Assembly (NCBI RefSeq): GCF_017592555.1
Contig: NZ_JAGFNS010000012.1
Coordinates: forward strand, 186,001-250,000
Source of the DNA: Actinoplanes flavus
GTDB taxonomy: Bacteria > Actinomycetota > Actinomycetes > Mycobacteriales > Micromonosporaceae
Direction of reading: 5' to 3'
DNA length: 64,000 nucleotides
The notes beneath the pieces are model-generated. The model searched no databases and had not been told where the DNA came from. It saw only the letters and a list, made by a program, of their open reading frames with translations. A program made the position numbers and the translations under genes. Shown here in pieces: positions 24,257-34,225 of this stretch (position 1 is the stretch's first letter; each line of letters opens with the position of its first letter).

Positions 24257-25441
24257 ATGGCACTGCTGCGCCCGGCCCGGCTGCGCCCCTCCGACCTGCT
24301 GCGCCTCGGCGGCTACGGCCTGCGCTCCCGGCCGTTGCGGGCGGTGCTGTCCGCGCTCGGCATCGCCATCGGCATCGCCGCGATGGTCGCCGTCGTCGGC
24401 ATCTCCTCGTCCAGCCAGGCCGACCTGGACCGCAAACTCGCCGCCCTCGGCACCAACATGCTGCGCGTCTCGCCCGGCCACACCATGATGGGCGACGACG
24501 CCACCCTGCCCGACGACGCCCTCTCCATGATCAAAAGGGTGGGGCCGGTCATCGCGGCCACCGCCACCGGCAGCGTCACCGACACGTCCGTCTACCGCAG
24601 CGACCGGATCCCCGAACAGGAAACCGGCGGCCTGTCCGTCCTCGCGGCACAGCTCGACCTGCTCGACACGGTCGGCGCCACGATGGCCGACGGCACCTGG
24701 CTCAACGCGGCCACCGCCGAGTACCCGGCCGTCGTGCTCGGCTCCGGTGCGGCACGCCGCCTCGGCGACGTACCGACCGTCTACATCGACGGCCGCTGGT
24801 ACAGCGTGATCGGCGTCCTCGACAGCGTCCCGCTCGCCCCCGAACTCGACACCGCCGTCCTCATCGGCTGGGACGCCGCCCGGTCGTACCTCGGCTTCGA
24901 CGGGCATTTCACCACCGTCTACACGCGGGCCGTCGAATCACAGATCGAAGCCGTCAAGGCCGTCCTCGGGCGGACCGCCAACCCGCAGAGCCCCGAGGAG
25001 GTCGACGTCTCCCGCCCCTCCGACGTGCTCATCGCCAAACGGACCGCCAACGCCAGCTTCACCGCGCTGCTGCTCGGCCTCGGCGGCGTCGCCCTGCTCG
25101 TCGGCGGCATCGGCGTCGCCAACACCATGGTCATCTCGGTGCTGGAACGCCGATCCGAGATCGGGCTGCGCCGCTCCCTCGGCGCCACCCGCGGCCAGAT
25201 CCGCACCCAGTTCGTCTCCGAAGCCCTGCTGCTGTCCCTGCTCGGCGGAGCCGGCGGCGTCCTCGGCGGATTCGCGGTCACCGCCGTCTACGCCGGCACC
25301 CAGGACTGGCCGGCCGTCGTACCACCCTGGGCGATCGCCGGCGGGCTCGGCGCCACCCTCGCCATCGGCGCCGTCGCCGGCCTCTACCCGGCCATCCGGG
25401 CGGCCCGCCTGGCGCCCACCGAAGCGCTCGCCGCCGCTTGA
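24257..25441 (+). CDS. ABC transporter permease, MacB/FtsX family
   Basis: A 394-residue permease with the MacB layout: one N-terminal helix (about 27-50), a large extracytoplasmic domain (50-270), then three C-terminal helices, with the conserved RSEIGLRRSLGATRGQIRTQFVSEA cytoplasmic coupling segment split across helices 2 and 3. With the ATPase and adaptor it forms an exporter for a peptide, antibiotic or lipid. Starts two bases after the ATPase gene's stop. Confidence 0.92.
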   Translation: MALLRPARLRPSDLLRLGGYGLRSRPLRAVLSALGIAIGIAAMVAVVGISSSSQADLDRKLAALGTNMLRVSPGHTMMGDDATLPDDALSMIKRVGPVIAATATGSVTDTSVYRSDRIPEQETGGLSVLAAQLDLLDTVGATMADGTWLNAATAEYPAVVLGSGAARRLGDVPTVYIDGRWYSVIGVLDSVPLAPELDTAVLIGWDAARSYLGFDGHFTTVYTRAVESQIEAVKAVLGRTANPQSPEEVDVSRPSDVLIAKRTANASFTALLLGLGGVALLVGGIGVANTMVISVLERRSEIGLRRSLGATRGQIRTQFVSEALLLSLLGGAGGVLGGFAVTAVYAGTQDWPAVVPPWAIAGGLGATLAIGAVAGLYPAIRAARLAPTEALAAA

Positions 25442-25461
25442 CGGATCTTCTCGCGGCCCGC

Positions 25462-26343
25462 TCAGTCCGACTGGACCGGGCGGGTCAGCGAGACCGAACC
25501 GCCCATGCACAGGCCCGGCTCCTTGCCCAGCTTCTCGGCGATCTGCAGACAACGCGCCACCTGGTCGACGCTCGCGTCCGTCCGGGTGATCTCCGCCCGG
25601 GTCTTCGCGTTCGCCTTGTCGATCTCCAGATTCCGGGCCTCGAGAATCTTCTGACCGTACGCCGCGATCGCCTGCGTCGTCGGCTCGTCGTAGCGCGGCG
25701 ACTCGAACGCCACCGACTTCACCACGATCTCGTCACCCAACTCGGTGGTCAGCGCCTTGATCAACGGCTCCTTGTACGTCTTGTTCAAATCCGGCGCCGG
25801 AGCGTCCCCGCTCGTCACGTCCACCGAACCCAACGGATCGAACGAGGCGAAGATCGACGTCAGCGAACCGTTGATCTGCGGATTCACCCGCCGCTCCACG
25901 AACACCTCGAACCGGGACCTCTCGCCCACCTCCCGGTAGGCCGCCCAGTTCTCCGGCGCCTTCTCCGACTTCGCCGACCACTCGATCTGCACCGGAATGC
26001 ACGCCCGCCGCTGCGCCGCGATCGTCACCCACACACACTGGTCACCCAGATGCGCGTACGTCTGACCCGACGCGTCCCACTCGTCGATGTCCTGCCAGGG
26101 CGCCGTCCACTGCAAGCCGGCGCCGGTCGTCCGGCCCGTCGGCTTACCCCAACTCGTGACGATGCCCACGTTCCGCGTCGGCACCACCGAGATGCACGAC
26201 CCCACGATGAACGCCAGCGACAGGAACAGACCGATACCGAACGTGGCCCACGCCCCACGGCGCACCCGATCGGCCTTACCGAACACCACCGTGGCCAGCG
26301 CGAACAAGGCGACCCCGGCCAGCAGAACACCGAACACGAACAA
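25462..26343 (-). CDS. SPFH/Band 7 membrane protein
   Basis: A 293-residue protein with two N-terminal helices (about 2-22 and 33-53) and an SPFH domain from about 55 to 240 (VPTRNVGIVTSWGKPTG, then GAGLQWTAPWQDID). The C-terminal helix (AYGQKILEARNLEIDKANAKTRAEI) is a stomatin-type coiled coil. These proteins form membrane scaffolds; the client is unknown. It lies on the minus strand against the export operon and upstream of it is the tRNA-Arg gene. Confidence 0.85.
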   Translation of the reverse strand: MFVFGVLLAGVALFALATVVFGKADRVRRGAWATFGIGLFLSLAFIVGSCISVVPTRNVGIVTSWGKPTGRTTGAGLQWTAPWQDIDEWDASGQTYAHLGDQCVWVTIAAQRRACIPVQIEWSAKSEKAPENWAAYREVGERSRFEVFVERRVNPQINGSLTSIFASFDPLGSVDVTSGDAPAPDLNKTYKEPLIKALTTELGDEIVVKSVAFESPRYDEPTTQAIAAYGQKILEARNLEIDKANAKTRAEITRTDASVDQVARCLQIAEKLGKEPGLCMGGSVSLTRPVQSD

Positions 26344-26409
26344 CGAAATCAGAACTCCTGATCCAGCTTCACCGGTTGATGACAGTGAAGATAGATCGGC
26401 AGGTCAAAG

Positions 26410-26482
26410 CGCGCCCGGCAGGATTCGAACCTGCGACCCACGGATTAGAAGTCCGTTGCTCTATCCGCTGAGCTACGAGCGC
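26410..26482 (-). tRNA. tRNA-Arg (anticodon TCT)
   Basis: A 73-nt cloverleaf. Acceptor arm GCGCTCG pairs with CGGGCGC and the discriminator is G. The D-arm is AGCTCAGCGGATAGAGC, the anticodon stem ACGGA/TCCGT carries loop CTTCTAA with TCT, and the T-arm holds GGTTCGAATCC. Reads AGA, a rare codon in such a GC-rich genome. CCA is not encoded. Confidence 0.97.
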
Positions 26483-26495
26483 TGGCCAGCACATA

Positions 26496-27581
26496 CTAGG
26501 CGGTCGTGCCGGACTTGTCGTCCGCCTCGTCGGCAGCGACCTCCACCGCCGCCTCGGCCGCCTCCAAAACGGTCGCTATGCCCGCTTGATCCTCCGGTGC
26601 GGGCGGAACATCCACCTCCGGAGTCCCCGGAGCCGGCAGGAACGCGTCCACCCAGCGTCCCAACTCGCGGAACACCTCAGCCCGCACATCCTTGCCCGAC
26701 AACGTCAGATCATGCATGCCACCGTCGAACCGGGCGATCGTCACCCGCGGACCCAGACCCGGCGCCCACCGCACGATGTGCTCCACATCCAGCACCGAAT
26801 CGGTCAACCGCACATCGTCATGCCACTCCCGGCCCCGGAACGTCCGCGTCGAACACGCCACCATCACCGGCGCGTCGATCGCCAGACCCGAACGCAACTT
26901 GCGCTGCCCCCGCCGGATCGCCTCCAGCCAGCCCATCCGCACCGGGAAACCCAGAATCGGCTTCCACGCCAGGTCATAGGTCCACTCGCCGTGATGGTCC
27001 GCGTGCAGACTCTTGCCGTACAGGCCCAGCGACGCCACCGGCATCTTCCGGTACGGCTTACCGCCGCTCACCGCCAGCACCATCGACATCAACGGCCGCC
27101 GCATCAGCCACGGCAGATTGAAATCGAAGAACGGGCTGTTCAGGAAGAGACCGTCGATCATGCCCCGCTCACGCCGGCAATGCGCCCACAACGACGTGAT
27201 CAGACCACCCGTCGAATGCGCGCTCACCAGCAGCTGATCATGACCGTCCTGCTCCCGGATGATCCGGACCGCCTCGTCCAGCTCCGGGAAGTAGTCGGTC
27301 ATGCTCCGGGCGAAGTTCGGCGTCTGATGCGGCAACAGGCTCCGCCCGTACTTCCGCAGATCCAGCGCGTAGAAATCCCAGCCCCGCTCGACGAAGAAAT
27401 CCGCCAGATGCGTCTGGAAGAAATAGTCCACGAACCCGTGGACGTGCAGCACCGCCCGCCGCGTCGGCGTCTGCGCCCGGCGGCGCACCAGCGTCGCCAC
27501 CACCGGACCCTCGTCGTCACTGCCCAGCTCGATGGTGTGCCGCTCGTACGGCCATCCGAGGACGTCGGTCTCCACGCCCAC
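26496..27581 (-). CDS. Alpha/beta hydrolase, lysophospholipase / monoacylglycerol lipase-like
   Basis: A 361-residue serine hydrolase. The oxyanion region is HVHGFVDYFFQ, the nucleophile elbow is VSAHSTGG (Ser), the acid probably lies in the CSTRTF-DDV segment near 240-250 and the catalytic His is in FDGGMHDLTLS. Together these match the Hydrolase_4 (serine aminopeptidase S33/monoacylglycerol lipase) family. No signal peptide; the last 45 residues are Ala/Glu/Asp-rich and variable. The start is GTG 27581. Divergent from the ssb-like gene. Confidence 0.85.
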   Translation of the reverse strand: MGVETDVLGWPYERHTIELGSDDEGPVVATLVRRRAQTPTRRAVLHVHGFVDYFFQTHLADFFVERGWDFYALDLRKYGRSLLPHQTPNFARSMTDYFPELDEAVRIIREQDGHDQLLVSAHSTGGLITSLWAHCRRERGMIDGLFLNSPFFDFNLPWLMRRPLMSMVLAVSGGKPYRKMPVASLGLYGKSLHADHHGEWTYDLAWKPILGFPVRMGWLEAIRRGQRKLRSGLAIDAPVMVACSTRTFRGREWHDDVRLTDSVLDVEHIVRWAPGLGPRVTIARFDGGMHDLTLSGKDVRAEVFRELGRWVDAFLPAPGTPEVDVPPAPEDQAGIATVLEAAEAAVEVAADEADDKSGTTA

Positions 27582-27746
27582 AGGTTACCCATGAGTACCG
27601 GTCGGTGCGCCATACCAAAATCCCGCCCGAACCGGCCGCCGTCCACAATCCGCCGCCGTCCACAGCCACCGGCGCACCCACCCCGCCGCATCCGCCAAGC
27701 TCGGCGACGACCGAAACACCCCACACCCCACCAGGGAGACGGCACC

Positions 27747-28373
27747 GTGTTCGAAACCAACATCGTCATCGTCGGCAACGTGCTCACCGCACCCGAATGG
27801 AGACGCGTCGGCGACAGCAACCGGCTCGTCACCAACTTCCGGATCGCCTCCACCGCCCGCCGCTACGACCGCGAGACCGGCCGCTGGACCGACGGCAACA
27901 GCCTCCGCGTCCGCGTCACCGCCTGGCGCCGGCTCGCCGAAGGCGCCGCCGCCTCCATCACCGTCGGCGACCCCGTCATCGTCTACGGCCGCATCTACAC
28001 CCGCGACTGGGTCGACGACGCCAACAACAACCGCGTCACCTACGAGGTCGAAGCCTTCGCCATCGGCCACGACCTCGCCCGCGGCCGCTCCCAGTTCTTC
28101 CGCAACAAACCCGCCCCCGCCGACAGCACCGTCGAAGGCCCGGACACCGACGCCCTCATCGGCGGAGAACCCGCCGCCCTCCTCCCCGACGACGAAATCC
28201 CCGTGACCTTCGGCGACGGCCTGCCCGAACGCGACCCCGACGACGAAGGACCCACCTTCCAGGAAGTCGTCGCCGGCATCGCCGACCAGACCGCCGAACC
28301 CGGCGACGACCCCGGCACACCCCAGACCCGCCCCGTCCGCCGCGCCAAACGGCGCGAACCCGTCGCTGCCTGA
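27747..28373 (+). CDS. ssb: Single-stranded DNA-binding protein paralogue
   Basis: A 208-residue OB-fold protein. The first 110 residues match SSB: FETNIVIVGNVLTAPEWRRV, FRIASTARRYDRETGRWTDG, then VYGRIYTRDW and the closing strand YEVEAFAIGHDL. The C-terminal 95 residues are acidic and Pro-rich but end RREPVAA and lack the DDDIPF-type tip that recruits other repair proteins in canonical SSB. It is therefore more like the actinobacterial SsbB that acts in sporulation or competence. The start is GTG 27747 after AGGGAGAC. Its terminator is at 28437-28472. Confidence 0.85.
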   Translation: MFETNIVIVGNVLTAPEWRRVGDSNRLVTNFRIASTARRYDRETGRWTDGNSLRVRVTAWRRLAEGAAASITVGDPVIVYGRIYTRDWVDDANNNRVTYEVEAFAIGHDLARGRSQFFRNKPAPADSTVEGPDTDALIGGEPAALLPDDEIPVTFGDGLPERDPDDEGPTFQEVVAGIADQTAEPGDDPGTPQTRPVRRAKRREPVAA

Positions 28374-28436
28374 GACCTTCCCCACCGCCGCCACCAGGCA
28401 TCGATCACCCTGCCGATCGCCAGGTGCGCGGCGCCC

Positions 28437-28472
28437 GGTGGCCCGGCCGGAGACACCCCCGGCCGGGCCACC
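28437..28472 (+). terminator. Perfect 14-bp stem-loop terminator of the ssb-like gene
   Basis: Arms GGTGGCCCGGCCGG and CCGGCCGGGCCACC around an 8-base loop, 64 bases after the ssb-like stop. No U-tract follows. Confidence 0.75.
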
Positions 28473-28591
28473 GCGAGGCCACCACCGCCCGGCTCCTTCT
28501 ATCAGGATGGGCCGATCGTGCCGAAGCAACCGGCCACCAGTCGGAGCGGCCCGGCTGGGCCCCGGGTACGGCAACCGGGCAGACTGAACCC

Positions 28592-29056
28592 GTGCTGCTG
28601 AAGGACATCCGCGCCATCGTGACCGAGCAAGTGGTGCTCTCGCCGGAGGACCAGACGGCCGAGGAGACCAACACCAACTGGTTCGGCGCGCCACCCCACG
28701 AACGCATGGGCCTGTCCGCGGACGAGGTCGTCACCGCGTTCGAGGAGACCGCGGCGGTACTACGCGACCAGGTGGCCGGCTCCGGCCACCGGGGCACCGC
28801 CACGTTCTACGTCTGGCACGACACCATCGCCGGGCAGCTGCGCTGCTCCGCCGGCACCCGCAAACCCAGCGACCTGCCGTTCAACGACGAATACCGGGTC
28901 ACCGAAGACCTCCGGGGCATCGTCGTCGAATTCCTCGAAGACCGGGCCCCCGGCTCCATCGCCTGGGGCGAACTCGAACCCGTTCCCTACCCCGACGACC
29001 TCGAACCACCCGCGCTCGCCGTCTGGGCGTTCGACCTCACCCCGTTCGGCCGCTGA
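28592..29056 (+). CDS. Conserved hypothetical protein, 154 aa
   Basis: A soluble acidic protein I do not recognise. It has a helical N-terminal half (LSADEVVTAFEETAAVLRDQ) and a beta-rich second half (TATFYVWHDTIAGQLRCSAG), ending ALAVWAFDLTPFG. The compact, evenly coded frame with an actinobacterial codon pattern argues for a real gene. The start is GTG 28592, probably without a ribosome site. It ends two bases before the cbiB start codon, so it may be transcribed with the corrin genes, but there is no other link. Confidence 0.65.
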   Translation: MLLKDIRAIVTEQVVLSPEDQTAEETNTNWFGAPPHERMGLSADEVVTAFEETAAVLRDQVAGSGHRGTATFYVWHDTIAGQLRCSAGTRKPSDLPFNDEYRVTEDLRGIVVEFLEDRAPGSIAWGELEPVPYPDDLEPPALAVWAFDLTPFGR

Positions 29057-29058
29057 CA

Positions 29059-30075
29059 GTGATGCCACGGTGGACCGCGGACGCGGCCGGCCTCATCGGC
29101 GGCTACCTGCTCGACGCGGCACTCGGTGACCCACGACGGCTGCACCCGGTAGCCGGCTACGGCACCGCCGCCGCGGCGCTCGAACGACGGCTCTACCGGC
29201 CCCACCGGCGCGCGGGGACGGCCTACACCGCCATCGCCGTCGGTGTACCCGTCCTCGCCGGGCTCGCCGCCGCGCGGGCCACCCGTGGCCGGCCGGTCGC
29301 CCGGGCCGCCGTCACCGCGGCCGCCACATGGACGGTGCTCGGTGGGCGTACCCTCCGGCGCGAAGCGCGAATCATGGCCGGTCACCTGGAAAGCGGTGAC
29401 CTGCCGGCGGCCCGGGGACGCCTCGGGCACCTGTGCGGGCGCGACCCGTCCGCACTCGACGAGCCGGAACTCGCCCGCGCCACCGTGGAATCCGTCGCCG
29501 AGAACACGTCCGACGCGGTCGTCGCCCCACTTCTCTGGGGCGCGCTGCTCGGGCCGGCCGGACTGCTCGGATACCGGGCGGCGAACACGCTCGACGCCAT
29601 GGTCGGGCACCGGTCCGATCGGTACGCCCGATTCGGGACGCCGGCCGCCCGGCTGGACGATGTCCTCAACCTGGCGCCCTCGCGGGTCACCGGGGTCGTC
29701 ACGGCGGCCGTCGCACCGGTGGCGGGCGGGTCCGTCCGGGAGACGCTGCGGGTGTGGCGGCGGGACCGCGGAGACCATCCGTCGCCCAACGCGGGGCAGT
29801 GCGAATCCGCCATGGCCGGGGCGCTGGGGGTGCGGCTCGGTGGGCGGAACGTCTATTTCGGACGCAGTGAGGTGCGGCCGTTCCTGGGGGACGGGCCGCG
29901 GCCGTCGGCGGGGCATCTGCGACGGGCCGCCCGGGTGTCGGGGGCGGTCGGGGTGGTGGCTCTGGGGATGGCTGCCGCCGTGGCGGCGGCACGAGGTTTG
30001 ATCATGGCCGGTGGTGGCGGGGGCGGGGCGGGGCCCGAAGGGCCGCACCAAACCACGACGCGGTTCCGTCGATGA
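29059..30075 (+). CDS. cbiB: Adenosylcobinamide-phosphate synthase
   Basis: Joins adenosylcobyric acid to the aminopropanol (or its phosphate) arm in cobalamin synthesis; membrane-bound. The 338-residue protein has several hydrophobic helices and the family marks: [21 protein letters not shown] near the start, [11 protein letters not shown] and the run [18 protein letters not shown]. Length is normal. Start GTG 29059 or ATG 29062. Its stop overlaps the cobQ ATG, so the two steps around cobyric acid are encoded together. The far C-terminus is a Gly-rich tail. Confidence 0.93.
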   Translation: MMPRWTADAAGLIGGYLLDAALGDPRRLHPVAGYGTAAAALERRLYRPHRRAGTAYTAIAVGVPVLAGLAAARATRGRPVARAAVTAAATWTVLGGRTLRREARIMAGHLESGDLPAARGRLGHLCGRDPSALDEPELARATVESVAENTSDAVVAPLLWGALLGPAGLLGYRAANTLDAMVGHRSDRYARFGTPAARLDDVLNLAPSRVTGVVTAAVAPVAGGSVRETLRVWRRDRGDHPSPNAGQCESAMAGALGVRLGGRNVYFGRSEVRPFLGDGPRPSAGHLRRAARVSGAVGVVALGMAAAVAAARGLIMAGGGGGGAGPEGPHQTTTRFRR

Positions 30076-31598
30076 CCGGCGCCCTTCTGGTCACCGGCAC
30101 CACCTCCGACGCCGGCAAGAGCATCCTCACCGCCGGCATCTGCCGCTGGCTGCACCGCAACGGCGTACGCGTCGCCCCCTTCAAATCCCAGAACATGTCC
30201 AACAACTCCGCCGTCGTGGTCACCGCGGACGGCCGCGGCGGCGAGCTGGGCCGGGCCCAGGCCATGCAGGCCGCCGCCTGTGGCATAGCCCCCGACCTGC
30301 GCTTCAACCCGGTCCTGCTGAAGCCCGGCAGCGACCGTTCCAGCCAGGTCGTCCTGCTGGGCGAGGCGGTCGACACGGTCACCGCCGGCAACTACCGCAC
30401 CCTGCGCCCACGCCTGGCCGAGACCGCCTTCGCCGCGTTCGAGGAGCTGCGCTCCGCGTACGATGTCCTGATCTGTGAAGGCGCCGGGAGCCCCACCGAG
30501 ATCAACCTTCGCGACGGCGATTTCGTCAACATGGGTTTGGCCCGTCGTTTCGGCCTGCCGACCGTGGTGGTCGGCGACATCGACCGTGGCGGCGTGTTCG
30601 CCGCCTTCTTCGGCACGCTGGCCCTGCTCGCTCCGGAGGATCAGGAGCTCGTCGCCGGCTTTGTGATCAACAAGTTCCGCGGGGACCTCGGCCTGCTGCG
30701 TCCCGGCCTCGACATGATCACCAAGGCGACCGGCCGGCCGGTGCACGGTGTCCTGCCGTTCCACCTGGACGTCTGGCTCGACGCGGAGGACTCCCTCGCC
30801 TACGGCCGGGTCCTGGGCCGTCCCGGGCCGCCACGCGGGACCGAGTGGCTGCGTGTCGCCGTGGTCCGCCTGCCGCGGATCTCGAACGCCACCGACGTCG
30901 AGGCGCTCGCCGCCGAGCCCGGCGTACAGGTCAGGTTGACGATCGAGCCGGGCGAGATCGCCGACGCCGACCTGGTCGTGCTGCCCGGCTCCAAGGCCAC
31001 CGTGAGCGATCTGGCCTGGCTGCGCGAGACCGGCCTGGCCGGCGCGATCGGCGCGCACGCCGCCGCGGGCCGTCCGCTGCTCGGCATCTGCGGTGGCTAT
31101 CAGATGCTCGCCGAGTCCATCCACGACGAGGTGGAGAGCGGCGACGGCACGGTGCCCGGCCTGGGCCTGCTGCCGGTCGGCATCACCTTCGCGGCCCGCA
31201 AGACGCTGGCCCGCCCGGCGGGGAGCGGCCTGGGCGCGCCGGTGCGCGGTTACGAGATCCATCATGGGTACGTCTCCGCCGGCGCCCCCGACCCGCTGCT
31301 CCGGTACGACGACGGCCGTCCCGAGGGTGCGGTGGCCGGCAACGTCTACGGCACGCACTGGCACGGCGCCTTCGAGTCGGACGAGTTCCGCCGCCGTTTC
31401 CTCACCGAGGTGGCCCGGCGGGCCGGCCGGCGCGGGTTCACGGTGGCCCCGGACACCCGGTTCGCCGCCGTCCGCGAGCGCGCGCTGGACGTACTCGGTG
31501 ATCTGGTCGAGGAGAACCTGGACACCGCCGCCCTCTGGCGGCTGATCGAGCAGGGCGCCCCGCCGGGGTTGCCGTTCCTGCCTCCGGGGGCTCCCTAG
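30072..31598 (+). CDS. cobQ: Cobyric acid synthase (glutamine-dependent)
   Basis: Amidates four side chains of adenosylcobyrinic acid a,c-diamide to give cobyric acid, using glutamine and ATP. The 508-residue protein has the N-terminal dethiobiotin-synthetase-like P-loop [10 protein letters not shown] and [10 protein letters not shown], then a class I glutaminase domain from about 255 with nucleophile Cys340 in [11 protein letters not shown] and the His of [15 protein letters not shown]. All key residues are intact, which contrasts with CobB at 39356. Overlaps cbiB by four bases. Confidence 0.95.
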   Translation: MTGALLVTGTTSDAGKSILTAGICRWLHRNGVRVAPFKSQNMSNNSAVVVTADGRGGELGRAQAMQAAACGIAPDLRFNPVLLKPGSDRSSQVVLLGEAVDTVTAGNYRTLRPRLAETAFAAFEELRSAYDVLICEGAGSPTEINLRDGDFVNMGLARRFGLPTVVVGDIDRGGVFAAFFGTLALLAPEDQELVAGFVINKFRGDLGLLRPGLDMITKATGRPVHGVLPFHLDVWLDAEDSLAYGRVLGRPGPPRGTEWLRVAVVRLPRISNATDVEALAAEPGVQVRLTIEPGEIADADLVVLPGSKATVSDLAWLRETGLAGAIGAHAAAGRPLLGICGGYQMLAESIHDEVESGDGTVPGLGLLPVGITFAARKTLARPAGSGLGAPVRGYEIHHGYVSAGAPDPLLRYDDGRPEGAVAGNVYGTHWHGAFESDEFRRRFLTEVARRAGRRGFTVAPDTRFAAVRERALDVLGDLVEENLDTAALWRLIEQGAPPGLPFLPPGAP

Positions 31599-31717
31599 GG
31601 ATCGATCTCCGGGTCTTCTCCGGGTCGCGGGCGGGGACACGCGTTGCGTCGCGGGCGTACGTTGGGCCCGGAAGCGCGGCCCTGCGCCGCGGCAGCGGCG
31701 AGGACGGGGTGACACAG

Positions 31718-32797
31718 ATGACCACCGAGGATGACAGCCGGCCGGTGCGCCGCCGGGTGACCCTGACCGGGATCAGCTCGCGCGCCTGGGAGCATCCGGC
31801 CGACAAGGGCGCGCTCTCCGCGCTGCGTGAGTTGCGCGGTTTCGACGACGTGGTGAAGACGTTCTTCGGCATGTGGAACGAGCGGGGTTTCCGGCTCATG
31901 TTCCTGGCCGGCGCCATTCGCGTGGATCACCGGCAGTACCCGCGGGTCTACCAGCGGTTCACCGAGGCGGCGGCGGCGCTGGACGTGCCCGATCTGCCGG
32001 AGCTGTACGTGACGCAGGACCCGCGGATCAACGGTCAGGCGATCGGTCTGGACCGGCCGTTCATCGCGCTGACCACCGGCGCCGTGGAGAAGCTCGACGA
32101 CGACGAGTTGCGGGCGCTGCTCGGCCACGAGCTGGGCCACGTGCGCAGCGGCCACGCCGTCTACAAGACCATCATGACGATCCTGACCAGCTGGGCGGCG
32201 AACCTGAGCTGGCTGCCGGTCGGCGCGATCGCGTTGCGCGGGATCATCGCGGCGATGCTGGAGTGGTGGCGCAAGGCGGAGCTGTCGGCCGACCGGGCCG
32301 GTCTGCTCGCCGGTCAGGATCCGGCGGCCTCGCTGCGGCTGCTGATGAAGCTGGCCGGCGGTGGGGACCTGTCGCAGATCGACACGGCCGCGTTCCTCGA
32401 GCAGGCGGCCGAGTACGAGGGCGGCGGCGACCTGCGCGACAGCATCCACAAGATCGGCCTGACCGCGTGGAACAGTCACCCGGTTCCCGTCGCCCGGGCC
32501 GCTGAGCTGCGGAAGTGGATCGACTCGGGGGAGTACGGGCGGATTCTCGGCGGTGACTACCCGCGCCGGGACGACGACGGCGACGCCTCGGTGTCCGAGG
32601 ACGTGAAGGCCGCGGCCAAGGCGTACCGGGACGACTTCACGAACTCCCAGGATCCGCTGGTGACCCTGGTGCGGCGGTTCGGTGGTGGCGCCGCCGATCT
32701 GGCCGGGTCGGCCGCCGGGAAGGCGTACAACTGGGCCAGCGACGCGGCCCGGCGAGGCCGCGGCGACAACGGCGGTGAGGGTACGCCGGACGCATGA
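31718..32797 (+). CDS. M48-family metallopeptidase
   Basis: A 359-residue zinc peptidase of the M48 (Ste24/HtpX) family. The zinc motif is LGHELGHVRSGH; the third ligand is the Glu of WWRKAELSADRAG. A moderately hydrophobic stretch lies between them (TIMTILTSWAANLSWLPVGAIALRGI), but no clear four-helix HtpX membrane pattern exists, so membrane placement is uncertain. I start at ATG 31718, spaced six bases from GGGGTG; GTG 31709 is possible. The C-terminal third is Gly/Asp-rich. Confidence 0.88.
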   Translation: MTTEDDSRPVRRRVTLTGISSRAWEHPADKGALSALRELRGFDDVVKTFFGMWNERGFRLMFLAGAIRVDHRQYPRVYQRFTEAAAALDVPDLPELYVTQDPRINGQAIGLDRPFIALTTGAVEKLDDDELRALLGHELGHVRSGHAVYKTIMTILTSWAANLSWLPVGAIALRGIIAAMLEWWRKAELSADRAGLLAGQDPAASLRLLMKLAGGGDLSQIDTAAFLEQAAEYEGGGDLRDSIHKIGLTAWNSHPVPVARAAELRKWIDSGEYGRILGGDYPRRDDDGDASVSEDVKAAAKAYRDDFTNSQDPLVTLVRRFGGGAADLAGSAAGKAYNWASDAARRGRGDNGGEGTPDA

Positions 32798-32859
32798 TCC
32801 GCATGCCGCCGGTCCGGGCGGGCCGGAGGATGTCACACTTCCGGCCTACGATCGGCGGC

Positions 32860-34212
32860 ATGAGCCTGAGTGAATCCGATCTGCGCGCCGCGATCCGGCG
32901 CGAGATGCCCGGTGTCCGCGCCGACCTGGAACGACTGGTGCGTATCCCGGGTGTCGCCTTCGAGGGTTTCGACCACTCGCACGTCGAGCGGTCCGCGGTG
33001 GCGGTCGCCGAGCTGCTGCGCGGGTGCGGGCTCGACACCGAGATCGTCCGGCACGGCGGCCAGCCCGCCGTGATCGGGCGTAAGGCGGCGCCGGCCGGCG
33101 CGCCCACCGTGCTGCTCTACGCGCACCACGACGTCCAGCCCGCCGGTGACCCCGCGCTGTGGACCAGCGATCCGTTCGAGCCGGTCGAGCGGGACGGGCG
33201 GCTCTACGGCCGCGGCGCCGCCGACGACAAGGCCGGGGTGATGGCGCATGTCGCCGCGCTGCGCGCGTTCGGCGATCAGCTGCCGGTCGGCGTGGTCGTC
33301 TTCGTCGAGGGGGAGGAGGAGTACGGCTCCGACTCCCTCGACACGATCATCCACGAGCACCTGGAGGAGTTGCGGTCCGATGTCATCGTGATCGCCGACT
33401 CCGGCAACTGGGACATCGGCCGGCCGGCCCTGACCACCTCGCTGCGCGGCCTGGTCAACATGTTCGCCGAGGTGCGGGTGCTGAAGAGTGCGGTGCACAG
33501 TGGCATGTTCGGCGGCCCGGTGCCGGACGCGCTGATCACCCTGGCCCGGCTGCTGGCGACGCTGCACGACGACGACGGCGAGGTGGCGGTGCCCGGGCTG
33601 GTGGGCCGTGAGGGCGCGAGCGTCGACTATCCGGCCGACCGTTTCCGGCACGAGGCCGGGATCCTGGACGGCGTCGACCTGATCGGCCGGGGCACCATCA
33701 CCGACCGCATCTGGACGAAGCCGTCCATCTCGGTGCTCGGTGTCGACGCGCCGCGCACCCTGGAGGCGGCGAACGCGTTGCAGCCGACCGCCAAAGCCAA
33801 GATCAGCGTCCGGCTGGCGCCGGGCGAGGACCCCAAGTCGGCGTACGACGCGGTCCGCGCCCACCTGGAGAAGAACGTGCCGTGGGGCGCCCAGCTCGAG
33901 GTCACCCTGGAGAGCGACGGCCAGCCGTGCGTGATCGACGCGACCGGCCCGGTGTACGACGCGGCCCGCGCCGCCTTCCGCTCCGCGTGGGACGGCACCG
34001 AGCCGGTGGACATGGGCGTCGGCGGGTCGATCCCGTTCATCGCCACCTTCCAGGAGCTGTTCCCGGCCGCCGCGATCCTGGTGACCGGCGTCGAGGATCC
34101 GTATTCGGGCGCGCACGGGCCGGACGAGAGTCTGCATCTCGGTGAGTTCGAGCGCGTGTGTGTGGCCGAGGCGCTGCTGCTCAAGAACGTCGCGGAGACC
34201 ATGACGAGGTAG
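32860..34212 (+). CDS. M20-family dipeptidase/peptidase
   Basis: A 450-residue dinuclear zinc peptidase. The metal ligands are seen in LLYAHHDVQPAG (His), GRGAADDKAG (bridging Asp), EGEEEYGS (Glu-Glu), ADSGNWDIG and the C-terminal AHGPDESLHL (His). This is the M20 family group with CNDP-type dipeptidases and ArgE/DapE relatives; the substrate is unknown. ATG 32860 follows a TACGAT box by seven bases and no ribosome site, suggesting a leaderless transcript; a longer frame to 32830 lacks family residues. Confidence 0.9.
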   Translation: MSLSESDLRAAIRREMPGVRADLERLVRIPGVAFEGFDHSHVERSAVAVAELLRGCGLDTEIVRHGGQPAVIGRKAAPAGAPTVLLYAHHDVQPAGDPALWTSDPFEPVERDGRLYGRGAADDKAGVMAHVAALRAFGDQLPVGVVVFVEGEEEYGSDSLDTIIHEHLEELRSDVIVIADSGNWDIGRPALTTSLRGLVNMFAEVRVLKSAVHSGMFGGPVPDALITLARLLATLHDDDGEVAVPGLVGREGASVDYPADRFRHEAGILDGVDLIGRGTITDRIWTKPSISVLGVDAPRTLEAANALQPTAKAKISVRLAPGEDPKSAYDAVRAHLEKNVPWGAQLEVTLESDGQPCVIDATGPVYDAARAAFRSAWDGTEPVDMGVGGSIPFIATFQELFPAAAILVTGVEDPYSGAHGPDESLHLGEFERVCVAEALLLKNVAETMTR

Positions 34213-34225
34213 ATCGGGGTGGCTG

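Noticed and set aside
26410-26482. tRNA-linked integration (att) site
   Set aside because: No duplicated 3' tRNA segment, integrase or foreign composition was seen nearby.
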